64,000 nt of DNA, from the NCBI GenBank assembly GCA_010015805.1, contig ML978126.1, positions 744,001 to 808,000 on the forward strand, in the 5' to 3' direction. Shown piece after piece: positions 1-11,197 of the stretch. Below the pieces are notes generated by a model. It had not been told where the DNA came from. It did not search any database and saw only the letters and a program-made list of their open reading frames with translations. Position 1 is the first letter of the stretch. Every line of letters begins with the position of its first letter. Source of the stretch: Rhizodiscina lignyota (lineage: Eukaryota; Ascomycota; Dothideomycetes; Aulographales; Rhizodiscinaceae). The position numbers and the translations under genes were made by a program.

Positions 1-606
1 CTACAGGATTCAATAATCCGTCTCGCCGTCCTCCTTCTCCTCTTCGACGTCTACCTAACCTGGGCACGCATCGAGAAATCCTCGCACCCCGCCCACACCG
101 ACAACCCGCTTCCCCCATCCCCGCTCTCATCCCAACCTCTCGTCCTGCAGTATCTCTTCTTTCTCGCGCTCTGCGCCATCTCCACACTCGCATTCCACCT
201 CCCCATCCGCCTCCTCTGCAAATACCCACCGCACTACCTCTCCACCGAGACTCAAGGCGGATTCGGAATCTTCCCGTACTATCCGCACCCGAACCCGTTG
301 TCGACGGCGCTGCTGGTGTCCAGCTGCACGAAGCTCTTCCCACTGCTGCTGATCGTGTGGGAGTACGATCTGCCGAGCTCGGCGAGCGCGGTCAGCTGGG
401 CGGTCATTGTGAACAATATCGCAGCGCTGGAGATCCTGATGGACTGTGGGTATGTGAGGGCAGCGCTGCTGGTGGCAATTGGGGCCGGGTGTAGGGCAAC
501 GCTGAGTTGGGCGGTTCTGAGGGCTGTGGGGATGGAGGGGAGGTTGGGGTGGAGTTGGCAAGATGTGCCAGGGAGCTCGTTGGTGGAGTGGGCTGTGGGT
601 TGGTGA
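1..606 (+). CDS. ARV1: ARV1-family lipid homeostasis protein, C-terminal part
   Basis: The reading frame is open from the first base of the window and stops with TGA at 604-606, giving 201 residues; the N-terminus lies outside the window. ARV1 is an ER membrane protein needed for sterol and sphingolipid distribution and GPI-anchor synthesis. Hydrophobic segments are visible near the start (LAVLLLLFDVYLTW), at LQYLFFLALCAISTLAF and at TKLFPLLLIVWEY. The family hallmark stretch SSCTKLFPLLLIVW followed by VNNIAALEILMDCGY is clear. The usual N-terminal zinc-ribbon would lie upstream. It ends 260 bp before the convergent V-ATPase subunit e gene. The family call is from remembered motifs. Confidence 0.85.
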   Translation, partial: LQDSIIRLAVLLLLFDVYLTWARIEKSSHPAHTDNPLPPSPLSSQPLVLQYLFFLALCAISTLAFHLPIRLLCKYPPHYLSTETQGGFGIFPYYPHPNPLSTALLVSSCTKLFPLLLIVWEYDLPSSASAVSWAVIVNNIAALEILMDCGYVRAALLVAIGAGCRATLSWAVLRAVGMEGRLGWSWQDVPGSSLVEWAVGW

Positions 607-866
607 TTACGATTCTGTATGATAGTAACTGGAGTTTATGTGATTCGTGCTGGCTCGTCGCGGGTACATAGTGACAGCCCGCAACTTTCAAAGAAGGAAG
701 TGAACTTGCTGGTATCCATTATGATTCGCGCGGAAATGTACAAAGATGATATCCACGTATTCAGCGCCGTGAAACTCCGTCCAGTGCTCAATATACAGGG
801 ACGCTTGAGATCCTCTCCGGCCTCGACTGTAGATGTGATCTCCTTCCTCCCAAATGCACGCTAATC

Positions 867-1238
867 TCATCCGGCATGTGCCCTCAAATCATTCCGTCTC
901 GGCTCGATGAGTGGATGCCATTGCGCAAGGAAGGTAATCGCCCACATGATGAAGCAGGACCACGCGGAGAGGATGAGGGAGGATCGCCAGACTCTGTTTC
1001 CGAGAAGCGCATCAGTAAGTCTCTTACTCACAGAATACCTCTAAACCCTAAGAGTACAATGTTGAAGGCAGGTTCGAGGCTAGACACATACGTTTGATTT
1101 TCGCCCTTTGGCGACACGAACCAGGCGACGGCGCTGAAGACGATGATGAAAACAAGGCCAATGATTAGGGACCAGCTGGGGACAATGTCAGCTCTCTGCA
1201 TACGAGGGTTAAGGGAGGAGAGCATACCCGTTCGCCAT
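867..1238 (-). CDS. VMA9: V-type proton ATPase subunit e (Vma9-like), three exons
   Basis: Exons are 1228-1238, 1092-1175 and 867-993, joined in phase (11+84+127 nt) to 73 residues. The protein starts MANGWSLIIG and has two hydrophobic helices separated by the conserved WFVSPKGENQTVWRSS stretch. It ends near HPLIEPRRND. This matches the tiny e subunit of the V0 membrane sector, which helps assemble the proton pump of vacuoles and Golgi. Exon 1 encodes only the first four residues, so gene finders tend to miss it or start inside intron 1. Donors are GTATGC and GTATGT; acceptors are CAG. The gene is divergent from URA5. Confidence 0.92.
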
Positions 1239-1721
1239 TTTGACTGCACGGTTGTTCAGGATGATATCGGTTGATCTGAAGAGCTCCAGAGCTGCCTGCT
1301 CTCTTTCGATGTGATGTTCGGAGGTCGGAGTTTGAGATCACGTGACTTTAGATGATGCCACGGCAGAGTCTTATCTCCAATGAGAGCGTGCGAATTGCTC
1401 CTTCTTTCTTTTCTTTCCTTCTTTCTCTTCTTTTAGAATATTTTCAAGATATCTTTTTAATGATTCTTTCCATCAGCTGTCACGATTGTCCATTCTCGCC
1501 GAGCAATTGGTTAGAGGGACGGTTGAGCAAACCGCTGTTGAAATAAAAATTTACACGCTGTGCGACGGGCAAGCTTTTCAACTTCACATCACGCGAGACG
1601 AGTTAAGACTTGGAATCTTCCGTGCTCTACTTTTGGGTTCTCTTCATAGGTCTAGACAGCTTCAGCAACTATTCACTTCGCCAGCTAACTAGGACACCCA
1701 TCTCATCTTGAGAATTCCACT
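1239..1721. promoter_or_regulatory. Divergent promoter region between VMA9 and URA5
   Basis: This 483-bp gap has no gene. At about 1398-1436 it carries a pyrimidine-rich CT tract on the + strand ending in TTTTAG, a common feature of fungal promoters near transcription starts. Promoter activity is inferred from position only. Confidence 0.35.
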
Positions 1722-2423
1722 ATGGCAAACGGAGAATCCCCTTCTCTCGCTTCATACAAATCAAAGTTTCTATCAGACTGCGTGTCTGCCGAAGCGCTGA
1801 AGTTCGGCACGTTCACACTCAAATCGAAACGTATATCGCCATACTTCTTCAATGCTGGTCTTTTCCATTCAGCAAAGCTCGCCAGGTCAATCTCGGCTGC
1901 ATATGCCTCTACTCTAGCATCCGCAAACATTGAGTTCGACGTACTGTTTGGGCCCGCATACAAAGGCATCCCGCTCGCCGCTCTCACTGTCGACAAGCTT
2001 GGCGGGATTGACCCGAAGTATGAGAACATCAGCTACAGCTTCAACCGCAAGGAGGCAAAAGATCACGGCGAGGGCGGGAACATCGTCGGCGCCAGCCTCA
2101 CGGGGAAACGAATTGTTATCATCGACGACGTGATTACGGCGGGCACGGCGATTCGTGAGGCCATTGAGATCATCAAGAGGGAAGGCGGCACGCTTGTTGG
2201 GATCCTTGTAGCTTTCGATCGGTTGGAAAAGACGCCGAGTGCCAACGATGATGACGGACAGCCGAGACCGAGCGCGATTGGGGAGGTCAGGAGACAGTAT
2301 GGGATCCCTGTGATGGCTATTCTGACGCTAGATGATGTCGTGGAGTACTTGCGAGGCATTGGTACCGAGGACGACATCAAGAGGCTTGAGGAGTATCGGA
2401 CGAAATATAAGGCGAGTGACTGA
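1722..2423 (+). CDS. URA5: Orotate phosphoribosyltransferase (pyrimidine biosynthesis)
   Basis: This is an uninterrupted 233-residue frame, the normal length for fungal OPRTases. The enzyme joins orotate and PRPP to make OMP, the fifth step of de novo pyrimidine synthesis, in the cytosol. The PRPP-binding signature [12 protein letters not shown] is complete around residues 130-141. The N-terminal [20 protein letters not shown] stretch and the [10 protein letters not shown] loop are typical of the family. The flexible-loop region [20 protein letters not shown] is also present. The start ATG at 1722 follows a short AC-rich leader. No intron is needed. Confidence 0.97.
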   Translation: MANGESPSLASYKSKFLSDCVSAEALKFGTFTLKSKRISPYFFNAGLFHSAKLARSISAAYASTLASANIEFDVLFGPAYKGIPLAALTVDKLGGIDPKYENISYSFNRKEAKDHGEGGNIVGASLTGKRIVIIDDVITAGTAIREAIEIIKREGGTLVGILVAFDRLEKTPSANDDDGQPRPSAIGEVRRQYGIPVMAILTLDDVVEYLRGIGTEDDIKRLEEYRTKYKASD

Positions 2424-3309
2424 GAGGGAGTGAATAGCTGGCTGCCTTTGTTTGCTGGTACGCAAAGAAATAGAATGCAAATTTCGGAGCATCTGCCTGA
2501 CTCATTGAAAAAGATCCCGGACATTCTCTAACTGAGACTTATTCAATAGTCTCACTCGGGTGGCCAACTGACAGCAGCTGAGACAGTCATCCACGTGGCT
2601 TAGCTGCGGGAAGGGTTGACTTGTCCTTCTGCTAGCCCACACACATTATTGAGAACAGGTTCGAGCAGAGGAAGCATGTTTCTGTTCTAGCGATATGTAC
2701 ACTCAGTCTCTTGGACTGAGCCCATCAATCTCCGTTTCCCCTTTCGAACCTGTCCTTTGAATGGTTTAACTGACATGCGACCCGCCACCTGATGCAGCCC
2801 TAAGCTACGCTGAGCTCCTTAGCAGGCTTCCTCCGGTTTCCGGTTCCGCATATGAGGAAATCAAATGGCTGCTGACTGCCATCCAATAGGGGGACTCCGC
2901 GAAACCAACCATAGGGGTGGTAGCGAGGACCGCCGTGAAATCCTCCCTCCCACGCCTCACTCCTCGCAAAAGAAGTTGAAGCACGCGTTGCTTGTAGGAC
3001 GAAAAACTCCGCCGCTTTCCCGAATGCCCACACACGGAGCAAATGCGGTTGGCCTCCGAGAGACTAACTCGAGGTCCTCCCGTGGATCGTAGTATCCTCG
3101 AATCCTTAACAAAAAACGTCGAACATCAGCGTCGCTAAAAAGATGCTCACCGATTCCTGAAGGTGGATGCGTGTCGTACGACATTCTTATGAGATTCGAA
3201 CACTTTGCGGTCTTCGGAAGGTGTGAATCCTTTTTATTCATCGATTCATTGCAAGAAAACCGCATCCACCAAATGCAAAGCGAAACGAACAGTCACAAAT
3301 ACGTTCAGG
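2424..3309. other. Intergenic, no gene recognised
   Basis: This 886-bp gap contains only short overlapping frames on both strands around 2800-3265. They have no recognisable domain, splice pattern or codon preference. It separates URA5 from the 3' end of the ankyrin gene. Confidence 0.5.
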
Positions 3310-6300
3310 TCATCTGTACATCGCCATCACCATCCTGCCATTCATAGAACGCTGCAAGTAAAGCATCCGAGTCGGATAGGTCCGGATCGAGCTCCCTGAT
3401 AGACCCAAATTCGCGCTCAACAATTTGAGCAGCATTTCGCTCTGCTGTCCGTCCAAAGCCTGATTATCTGGTCGCGACGAGCTCGATTCAAGCGTTTCGA
3501 CAGATGGAGACTTGTCCTGAGTGACTTCGGCGTCACTCTCGTCCCATTCGTCGAAGCTCTTGTCCCATTCGTCGAATGCCTCAGAAGAGCTCAATTCGGA
3601 ATCTTCGACAGATTCAATCTCATCCTCGAAAATATGGCTTTCTGTGCTAGTGGCCATGGAAACGCCATTCGGCTGCCCAGAAAATGTAGCAGGTGAGCTC
3701 TGAGCCTTGTGCTCCTGGAGAAGTGAAGCGACGGCAAAGTGGCCATTTAGCCTTGCTCTTTTAAAAGCTCGATCATACTGACCAGCCCCACTCTTACCAA
3801 TGTCAGCACCACAATCCAGCAAAAACTTGACGATATCGATTCGGCCATGCTCTGCTGCACCTTCAAGGGCCGTTCTCCCGTCTGTTTCTGCCGGTGGAGC
3901 GTTCACGTCGGCGTCGCGCTCCACGAATAACACGACCAATCCGAGGTAGCCCTGCATTGCTGCATATTGAAGCGCTGTTGCCCCCTTATCTGGCGCTGCA
4001 GGTGCGTTTACGTCTGCTCCATTCTCCAGTAGAACATCGATTATTGGCTTCGAGCCCTCCTGGGTGGCCATTTGTAGAGGGGTGGAAGGCCATGACCATG
4101 AGGTAGTACTGTCTACTTTTGCGCCGTGGTGTAACAATAGTTTTACAGTGTCTCTATACCCAACATTCACTGCGAGCTGCAGAGGAGTCGGCAAATACTT
4201 CGAATCAAGCAATTTAAGATCGGGCCACTGCACACCACGGAGGAAGAACCACCAGCGTTCATAGGGTTCATCATTATTCTGCTTATCGGGATCCAGTCTC
4301 ACGATGTTCGCGGTGATGAGGATCGTGGCCATCTCTAATCGGTGCTCCAGTATAGCTGTCAACAATGCCCAGCTACCGATGTTATCACAGTCGAAACCTG
4401 CAGGATCTTGGGGGAGCGATTTGATGCGTTCAACGAGAATTCGCAGGATCCCTTCATTTCCTCCGATCACGGGCCTCGGCAATGCCCAGCGATCCATTGG
4501 ATTCGCACCTTCCTGCAAGAGCAGTTCAACGAAGTATGGGTCTCCACCCCAAGCAGCAACCTCCAGGGGAGATTCAACTGATTGTGATCTATTTGTGTTA
4601 GCCCCCAGCTGAAGGAGTTGGTGGACCAGATCTTGATTTCTGCACCATATCGCCATTGTGAGCGGAAATTGAACATTGTACAGCCTAGCATCCCGCCCTC
4701 GAGCGTTTATGTCAGCTGTCGATTCAAGAACTTTTTGAATCACGACTGGGTTGCCCCATTCGATGGCGTGAACAAGAGTATCTGTTCTGTTCCTGCATGC
4801 GTAAGAGTCGTTGCAGCATTGGCAACCTCCAGACTTAATGGAGCCTCGATTGACATCGGCTCCTGCATCGAGCAACTTCAGGACCATTTCCTCATTCCGA
4901 TGCGATATAGCGAGCATGAGAGCGGTCTCACCACGCAATGCCGATTTGCGATAAGAGGTTTCGGTTCCAGACACGTTAACATCAGCGCCTATTGAAATCA
5001 GATAATACACCATATCGAAGTGAGATTCCTTCAAGGCGTAACATATAGAACTTCCAAGCGAATTCAATATGGCAGTACGATGCAAGCCCCCGAGGATGAG
5101 AACCTGTTTTAGGGCGCTGCCACCTCGTTCGCAGCATGACTCAATTGCGTTCCGGAGACCCGGAGAGTCGACAATGGCCATGCTGGGTGTAATCCATTTC
5201 GTGCCAAAGAGGTCGTCGATGAGCGAGGACATATTATACCTAATTCCGGATAAGAGCAAGTTGTTTCGAGCTAGCGTACAACACTCTGAGAAATGAAGTA
5301 CTCTGACTTTGGTCTGCGCGCAAAATCTGCTCCAGAAAAGCGAGATAACGTTCGTTGCTTCCAATGGCAATGGAGAACCGATATTACACAGTGCATTGTC
5401 GAATGCATTGGCCAGAAGATATTCGACGATTTCGACATCAGAATTTTCGTCTACATCTGCCCAGACCTCCGTGGTTATAAGCGCTCCATATTCTAAGAGC
5501 AGTTCGACTGTATCTCTTCCACTAACAAGGGCAAATGCCAAGGGACGGCCGAAGGTCACTTTCGGGCAGCCACAGTTTGCGTTCACGTCCGCACCTGCAT
5601 CTAGTAGACTCCGGATGACACTAAACTCTTCCATTGATCCGTAATCAAAGCAGCAGGTACTGGCTGGATCTGAGGGCAAGTCATTAAAACGCTCGGGATG
5701 GAAGACTTCGTGCAGTGCCGTGGTTTTCTGTCTGGTCTTGTAATCAACCCTGGCTCCTTTGGCGAGAAAAAGGTCGACGAGTTGTTTATCCGTGTAATAC
5801 GCGGCGACTGTAAGAGGGGACTGGCTATAACGCAGTCTACTAAGACAACCGTCAAGGGGATTTGCCATAATCATATCGTACGACTTATCATGTATGGTTT
5901 CAGTTTCCGTTGGGTTAAGCTTGGCGCCTTTCGTCAAAAGGGCGTCGATTAGAGTCAAGAAATCGCTCCGAGTGTCATTGCCAGCAACAGGGTAGCGATG
6001 AAATCCAAAAATAGCAAGAACAAGAATGCTCATATCCCAACCTCTTTCACTTTCGTCAATATATGCCCCAAATTCCAGCAGATCCAGAGCCATATCTGGA
6101 CGTCTAGATAAACATGCATACTGCAAAGGTGTGCAGGTGCCGTAGCTGGCGATGTGTCTACACTGATTACCATTTGGATTCACACCTGCCCGCAGCAAAT
6201 GTCTCACAGTGTAGAGATCCCCAGCTTCGACTGTTAAACGAAACAGTTGCTCTCTGAGCGCTTGCGCCGTTGGTGTTCGCATATCGCAAAGAGCGTCAAG

Positions 6301-7348
6301 GTATCGTAAAACGCCGTGATTTTTCAGGCTTTTGAGCACCTCTTTACTCTGTGATCCGGCAGGAAAATTGTTTGACGCGAGAGAAATCGCTATGTTAAGA
6401 AAGTCACCAGAGTCAATGCAATTGTATCTTTCGATGGTAAGCCCCTGACCAAAGACTATGTTTGGAAGAATAGCATTCAGCTTTCGTGCAGTCAAACTGA
6501 TCTTCGAACATTCGGAAACCTTTGGAAGGAGAAATGAGAGTGCCTGAAGGTCTGGTTTGAGAGTGACGATAGTTTCTGGTGGTGATTTCATCAGCACTAA
6601 AGGTAGGGTAGTGGGTGGATACGCTCCAATTACATACGGAGAAAAGGTCCCGCCTCGGCTTGAAACTTTAGTATTGGCAGGCTTTGAAGAGCCTGAAAAA
6701 TATATTCGGTTGGATTCTGGTTTGGATAGGTCAGAGTACAATAATCGAAGCTGACAGGTGTTCGGGGCGTTGGACCTTTGTATTTCTCAGCTTTAACTTT
6801 AGATCAAGGGGAGAGCATACCCACCATCAACAGCGTAAATCCGATCCACACTAGTTGTATGAGTACTCTGGCGTCTACTCTCCGTTTCGACTTTCTTTTG
6901 AGACAGAAATTGGCCCTGGTAGTAAATGATGGTCTGTTTGCCCATCATTTTCCGTTTTGATATTATCACGTCGATTTCGGTCCAACTCTTGCAATTTGTG
7001 TTCTTGCGAAAGCCCCATTCTTTGATTTTTCGCTCGAACTGTTTTGGCCTAGATATACCAATGTCAATATTTCTCAGTGGAGTGCATCTTGGAACAGCAT
7101 TGGCTCATCAAGCTGCAGTCAACGCTATCGCTGATCGCTGGCTGACGGCAGTCTCAATACTAACGGGGCAGAAAAGTTGCTACATACGTTGCAATAAAGT
7201 CAAAACGATCTTTCATGATCTCGACCAACCCTCTCTCTCTTCCATGACCTTTACGTGCTCTGCTCGTTTGAAGTGGATGGGTTTGGTAGAGCCCTTGAAT
7301 AGTGTCCTTGAATTCCTCCCACTTTTCAGAGGGGATAGGCTTTGCCAT
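3310..7348 (-). CDS. Clr5-domain ankyrin-repeat protein, three exons
   Basis: Exons 7188-7348, 6821-7048 and 3310-6775 join in phase to 1284 residues. Exon 1 plus the start of exon 2 encode a Clr5 domain: WEEFKDTIQGLYQ, then GLVEIMKDRFDFIAT, then QFERKIKEWGFRKN. This small fungal DNA/chromatin-linked module was first named in fission yeast Clr5. The long last exon carries a predicted low-complexity linker and about 15 or more ankyrin repeats (for example TPLQYACLSRRPDMALDLL and TALQYAAMQGYLGLVVLFVE). An acidic, Ser-rich tail follows (DEIESVEDSELSSSEAFDEW). Intron 2 is only 45 bp. Function is unknown; such genes are expanded in accessory fungal regions. The frame is intact. Confidence 0.85.
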
Positions 7349-8164
7349 GATGGATGAAGAGAACTATGGGCATAATGGTAGAATAGAGCTTGCGGTGCAC
7401 TATGGCTATGCAGCGATCATTTCGGTCCGGGGGAGTGTTGGTTTATTGAGGGAATTCAAGAGCGTAGTTTGGCAAAGCCATATGTTCATGAGGCTGGCCG
7501 GTGAAGATGCGGAGCCTTGCCCTGGACTGGCTTTTTGATTGGCTCAGAACAAAATCCCTTCGACTCCCCCCTGCCTCTGACGCACAGTGAATGTGACAAG
7601 TTCAGTAAGGTGTGGGGCGAGGGCGTCCGCTCCACAGCTCGTGACGCGTTCTCGCCTGTTCCGATCCTAACGAAATTTCCACAGTCGATTGGCAGAGAGC
7701 AGAATCCGCTCCCCACGGGCCACGATCCTTGTTCCAACTTCTTGATGCGAAACTCTTTCGACTCGGAGCACAGAAAATAGCAACTCGCTACTTATTGGAC
7801 GGCATCAAAACCCGCATAGAGTGCCTCAAGGCAAACTCAATATCCACGGCTGTCGAGGTGGCTGCCCGGCATTCTCGTGGCCTTGGGCCCCTTCGTCATG
7901 TCCACAAAAGCATGCGACCAGTTTTCACTTCGGCTCGGATTGGCTGAAACCAAAATCCTCAGTTTTGATGGCCGAGACTGCCATATTCAGATTCTAGTGT
8001 GCCTATATTCATGATATGAGAACTGGTAGTATAAGTTTTAAATATCTCGCAATATTCGATGTGAAAGCGCAAGTTCTAAATACATATGAGAATAGCTCAA
8101 ACTTAGGCATCTAGGTCTTTTCCACTCGCATCTCCATATCCTTTTTATCGAAATATACTGCATA
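7349..8164. other. Intergenic, no gene recognised
   Basis: This 816-bp gap is upstream of the Clr5-ankyrin gene. Short frames around 7480-7950 overlap on both strands and show no domain or splice logic. It becomes AT-rich towards 8090. Confidence 0.4.
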
Positions 8165-8492
8165 ATGCAGCCACAGATTATCATTGCTCTCGTAACCCTT
8201 CTGGTTGTTTCACCGCCAACAATTCTTCTCCTCTGGACATTGCTTCGTCGTCACGTAAACTCGAACGGTGATTATTTCTCTGCTCTGTTAGGAAATAAAC
8301 TCTTGTTCTGAGAGTAACATGACTTAGGGAATGAGAATGGAACTCCAAGCATTGGCATCGACGATGAGCTTAACGAGACTCGTGGAGCATCCCACATCGA
8401 CCAACCCGGTAGGTAGAGAGCTTGCATATGACCTCGAATACGAGCGGGAAAATGCTGATGAGAGGGCCAGGAAACACTGGAACTGCTTCTAA
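8165..8492 (+). CDS. Hypothetical small single-pass membrane protein, two exons
   Basis: Exons 8165-8254 and 8328-8492 (intron of 73 bp, GTAAAC to CTTAG, with TAACATGAC before the acceptor) give 84 residues. The N-terminus is one hydrophobic helix (IIIALVTLLVVSPPTILLLW) followed by RR. The rest is a charged tail ending ELAYDLEYERENADERARKH. I do not recognise a family. The frame stops about 64 bp before the piggyBac terminal repeat, so it may be intact or the leftover 5' part of a gene truncated by the insertion. An alternative splice choice at 8267 gives a 63-residue form. The model rests on splice signals and a clean helix only. Confidence 0.35.
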
Positions 8493-8555
8493 GCCCCTAG
8501 GAACAAGTACAATTAGTGTCCTCACCGCAGACCCTCGTGCCGACAGCGAGTCCAA

Positions 8556-8597
8556 TATCCCCCTCACGGCCAGGAATGCTGCAGGCTGACTAAGCCC
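8556..8597 (+). repeat. Left terminal inverted repeat of piggyBac relic
   Basis: These 42 bp match the reverse complement of 10697-10738 with no more than one mismatch seen by eye. Confidence 0.85.
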
Positions 8598-8680
8598 TCC
8601 CAAGCAGGGGCTTAGCACCCATAAACAATATTGTAAACAAGCGAATTCTAGGTGCATCAAGCACCGATTCAAGCCAGAAA

Positions 8681-10627
8681 ATGCCTATTAGATCTCTAAT
8701 TGATGAGGACCAGGTCCCCCCAGAGCCTCCAGCTAAAAAGCCTCGAAAAACCCCTCCGAAACAGTGGCCAGCGCCTTAATTCACCCCTCTCGAAATCGGC
8801 ACACAAGCACCGAATATTGGGACTCCAGCACCTAAAGTACAGCACTTTCAGCACCCATATGAGGTCTTTAAAGCCTTCTTCAATGATCAGTGGATACAGT
8901 ACCTTCATATTGCGACAAACAGAAGGGCAGGCACCGAGAGAGAGGGTACACAAGCACCGAATGCAAGAGCCTGGAAGCCAACACAATCTGAAGAGATAGA
9001 GGCTTATCTAGGAGTGCTGCTCTGGGTGGGTTTGCACCCAGCTGGGCCTCTAGAAGACTACTGGAATACTAGCAGCCAGAAGCCGATCCACAGGCCGATT
9101 CAGGACTCGCTTTCAAGGCAGAGGTGGCAGCAAATCCACCGCTACTTTCAGTTGCCAGGCACCCAGGAAACAGGTGCTGCTGTGCCTAGTACTCCTTTCA
9201 AGGCTTATTCAAAGGTATGGGTACTTAGTACTCATCTACAGGAGCAATCAAAGCTGCTCTAGGTGCCTGGCAAGCACCTAGCTATTGATGAAACAATCAC
9301 CCGATTCCAAGGCCGTGCTAAGGAGACTGTGAATATCCCAAGCAAACCAGAGCCTGAGGGCTTCAAGATCTGGGTCCTAGGTGACTCTGGGTACGTGTTA
9401 CAGTGGCTATTCCACTCAAAAGGCACCCTAAAAGGCCAGGGGCCACAGGGGCTTGATGGCACCTAGAATGGTATTTCAAAAACAGAGCAGGTAGTACTCC
9501 AGCTAGTACATAACCTCCTAGTACCCCCAAACCAGCATGTAATCTGGCTTGACAATCTCTTTAGCTCTGAAGGCCTTTTCAGTACCTTAAGAGCCCAGGG
9601 CATCGGTGCTGCGGGTACTGTACGCACCTAGAACACAGAAAGAGAGCAACAGGAGGAGGATTCAAGCACCCAGCAGCCTCAAAGCACCTAGAACAGCACC
9701 CAGCTCAGTACCCAGCCGCCCTAGGGCACTCAAAACAGCACTCAGGCGCCTCAGGGCACCCAGAGCACCCAGGGCACCCAGGGCACCTGGAGCACCCGCG
9801 CGAGGGCCCAGAAGGCCGCCCCAAACAGAGGCCTTACCAAGCGAATTGCAGCAATCAAGCCGGCTGGCTTAGGCATCCCCTGGGGCACTGAGTACCTGGA
9901 CTGCAGCCAGGGGGGCCAGGTGCTGCAAATGGCTATCAAGGACCAAGTGCCAGTACTGTTTATGAGTACTGTGCACTCACTTGATATAGAAGGCCACCTG
10001 GAGCGAGTCCTGAGGCACCGGAAGCGGCCTATGAATGGCAACAGCTTAGCAAAGGCGCCCTTCGGGGGCTTACCAACCAAAACCCTCCCGTTTCCAGTAC
10101 CTTTAGATGACTACAATCATCATATGGGTGCAGTCGACCGAGCAGATCAACTATCTAGGTGCTTTGAGCCTCAGTTTCGGCTACAGAAGACCTGGATGCC
10201 TCTATTTAGGTGGCTACTCATGACAGCTGTCACTAACTCCTGGGTGCTCTGGAGCAGGCGAAGCACCCAGAACAGCACCTACCAGGCTTATTCACACAGG
10301 GACTTTATCAGGGAGGTAGCACTAAAGCTGCTTACACGGGTACAGAGGGCCCCAGAGTTTCGAAAGCATCTCCGGCTTCTGGGGGCTATTAGCAAGGCTA
10401 CAAGCACCCAGCACCACCTGGGAAGGCTCCTGAAAAGGGGCTATTGTATTATTTGTTCAAATATAAGGCAACAGAGCCGTCAGGTGCTTGCGCCTATTAT
10501 AAACAGTAGTTCTGGGAGGGTGAAAAGGCCTTCACAGTCCTCATTTGGGTGCCTCATATGCGATAAACCTATTTGTAAGGGGGGCAATTGCTTTAGTATA
10601 CACTTAGAAGTAGTACTATCTAATTAG
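8681..10627 (+). pseudogene. piggyBac transposase (DDE_Tnp_1_7), interrupted frame
   Basis: One reading frame runs from ATG 8681 to TAG 10625-10627 (649 codons). It is interrupted by in-frame stops at 8777, 9260, 9464, 9629, 9689 and 9722. Each is TAG or TAA where CAG or CAA (Gln) would fit, consistent with C-to-T change; downstream the frame is open for 300 codons. The catalytic core is recognisable: HLAIDETITRFQGRAKETV, then HVIWLDNLFSSEGLFSTLRA, then YNHHMGAVDRADQ, with all three Asp residues present. A C-terminal Cys-rich finger (CIIC, CLIC, CKGGNC, H) matches the piggyBac end-binding domain. A Ser-Thr-Gln-rich stretch lies between the second and third Asp. Confidence 0.85.
9640..9800 (+). 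repeat. CACCCAG-type short tandem repeats inside the transposase
   Basis: The words CACCCAG, CACCTAG and GGCACCCAG recur many times and encode an STQ/GTQ-rich linker. Four of the six in-frame stops lie within or near this kind of word (ACCTAG in place of ACCCAG). Confidence 0.6.
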
Positions 10628-10696
10628 AATTAAGTTTGAACCGAAAGTTGTTGTATAAATCTAATTTCTAGGTGCTTGATGCACCTGTTTTCCAGG

Positions 10697-10738
10697 GGGC
10701 TTAGTCAGCCTGCAGCATTCCTGGCCGTGAGGGGGATA
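10697..10738 (-). repeat. Right terminal inverted repeat of piggyBac relic
   Basis: This is the reverse complement of 8556-8597. It ends GGCCGTGAGGGGGATA, and the next bases (GGGCC) do not match the left flank. Confidence 0.85.
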
Positions 10739-11197
10739 GGGCCAAGCGAGATAGCTCCATTGAGCGATGCTACTCACGAGACGTATCCGACCTGCAGCAT
10801 TGCAATAGATAGCCCAGAGGCTGCCGTAAACAATCGAGAAACTATTCGAAAGGGTCCCACTTGGCCAGGAGGGCACCAAGACAAGAAATAACAGAGGGCT
10901 GGCTAGACACCAAGTCCATTTAGACTAGTCAGAGAGACGGAAAGGCTTAGAAAATAGGAATCAAAAGATTAACGAAGAGACACTACATGTGGGAAATGTC
11001 TGTACAGGGACGGCAAGGCTTTTCGGAGACGTGACATATCAACGTCGTAACAAGAAGCTCTCGGACATGCCAGCTACGCAGTTCAACTATTCCAGAAGAT
11101 GTTAAAATACGGGTGATTATTATGTGCGCCGAATCGTGCATTTTGCACAGACCATACCGCCCATTTGTTGCTCCCATCAGGGCCAAGCCTCTTTCCC
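10739..11197. other. Intergenic between transposon relic and alpha-oxoamine synthase
   Basis: This 459-bp gap downstream of the convergently read AOS gene holds no gene I can support. Confidence 0.4.

Larger units (their letters stand above)
8556..10738 (+). mobile_element. piggyBac-type DNA transposon relic
   Basis: The element is bounded by matching 42-bp terminal inverted repeats at 8556-8597 and 10697-10738, starting TATCCCCCTCACGGCCAGGA. A second inverted motif (AGGTGCATCAAGCACC-like, itself nearly palindromic) sits just inside at about 8650 and 10672. One transposase frame fills the interior. piggyBac elements normally sit in a TTAA duplication; none is visible at these borders, so the ends may have decayed or the family may use another target. 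Length is about 2.2 kb, usual for the superfamily. It lies between the small membrane protein and the alpha-oxoamine synthase. Confidence 0.85.

Noticed and set aside
2800-3265. Overlapping frames of 75-102 residues
   Set aside because: Both strands are open with no conserved motif, signal peptide or splice signals.
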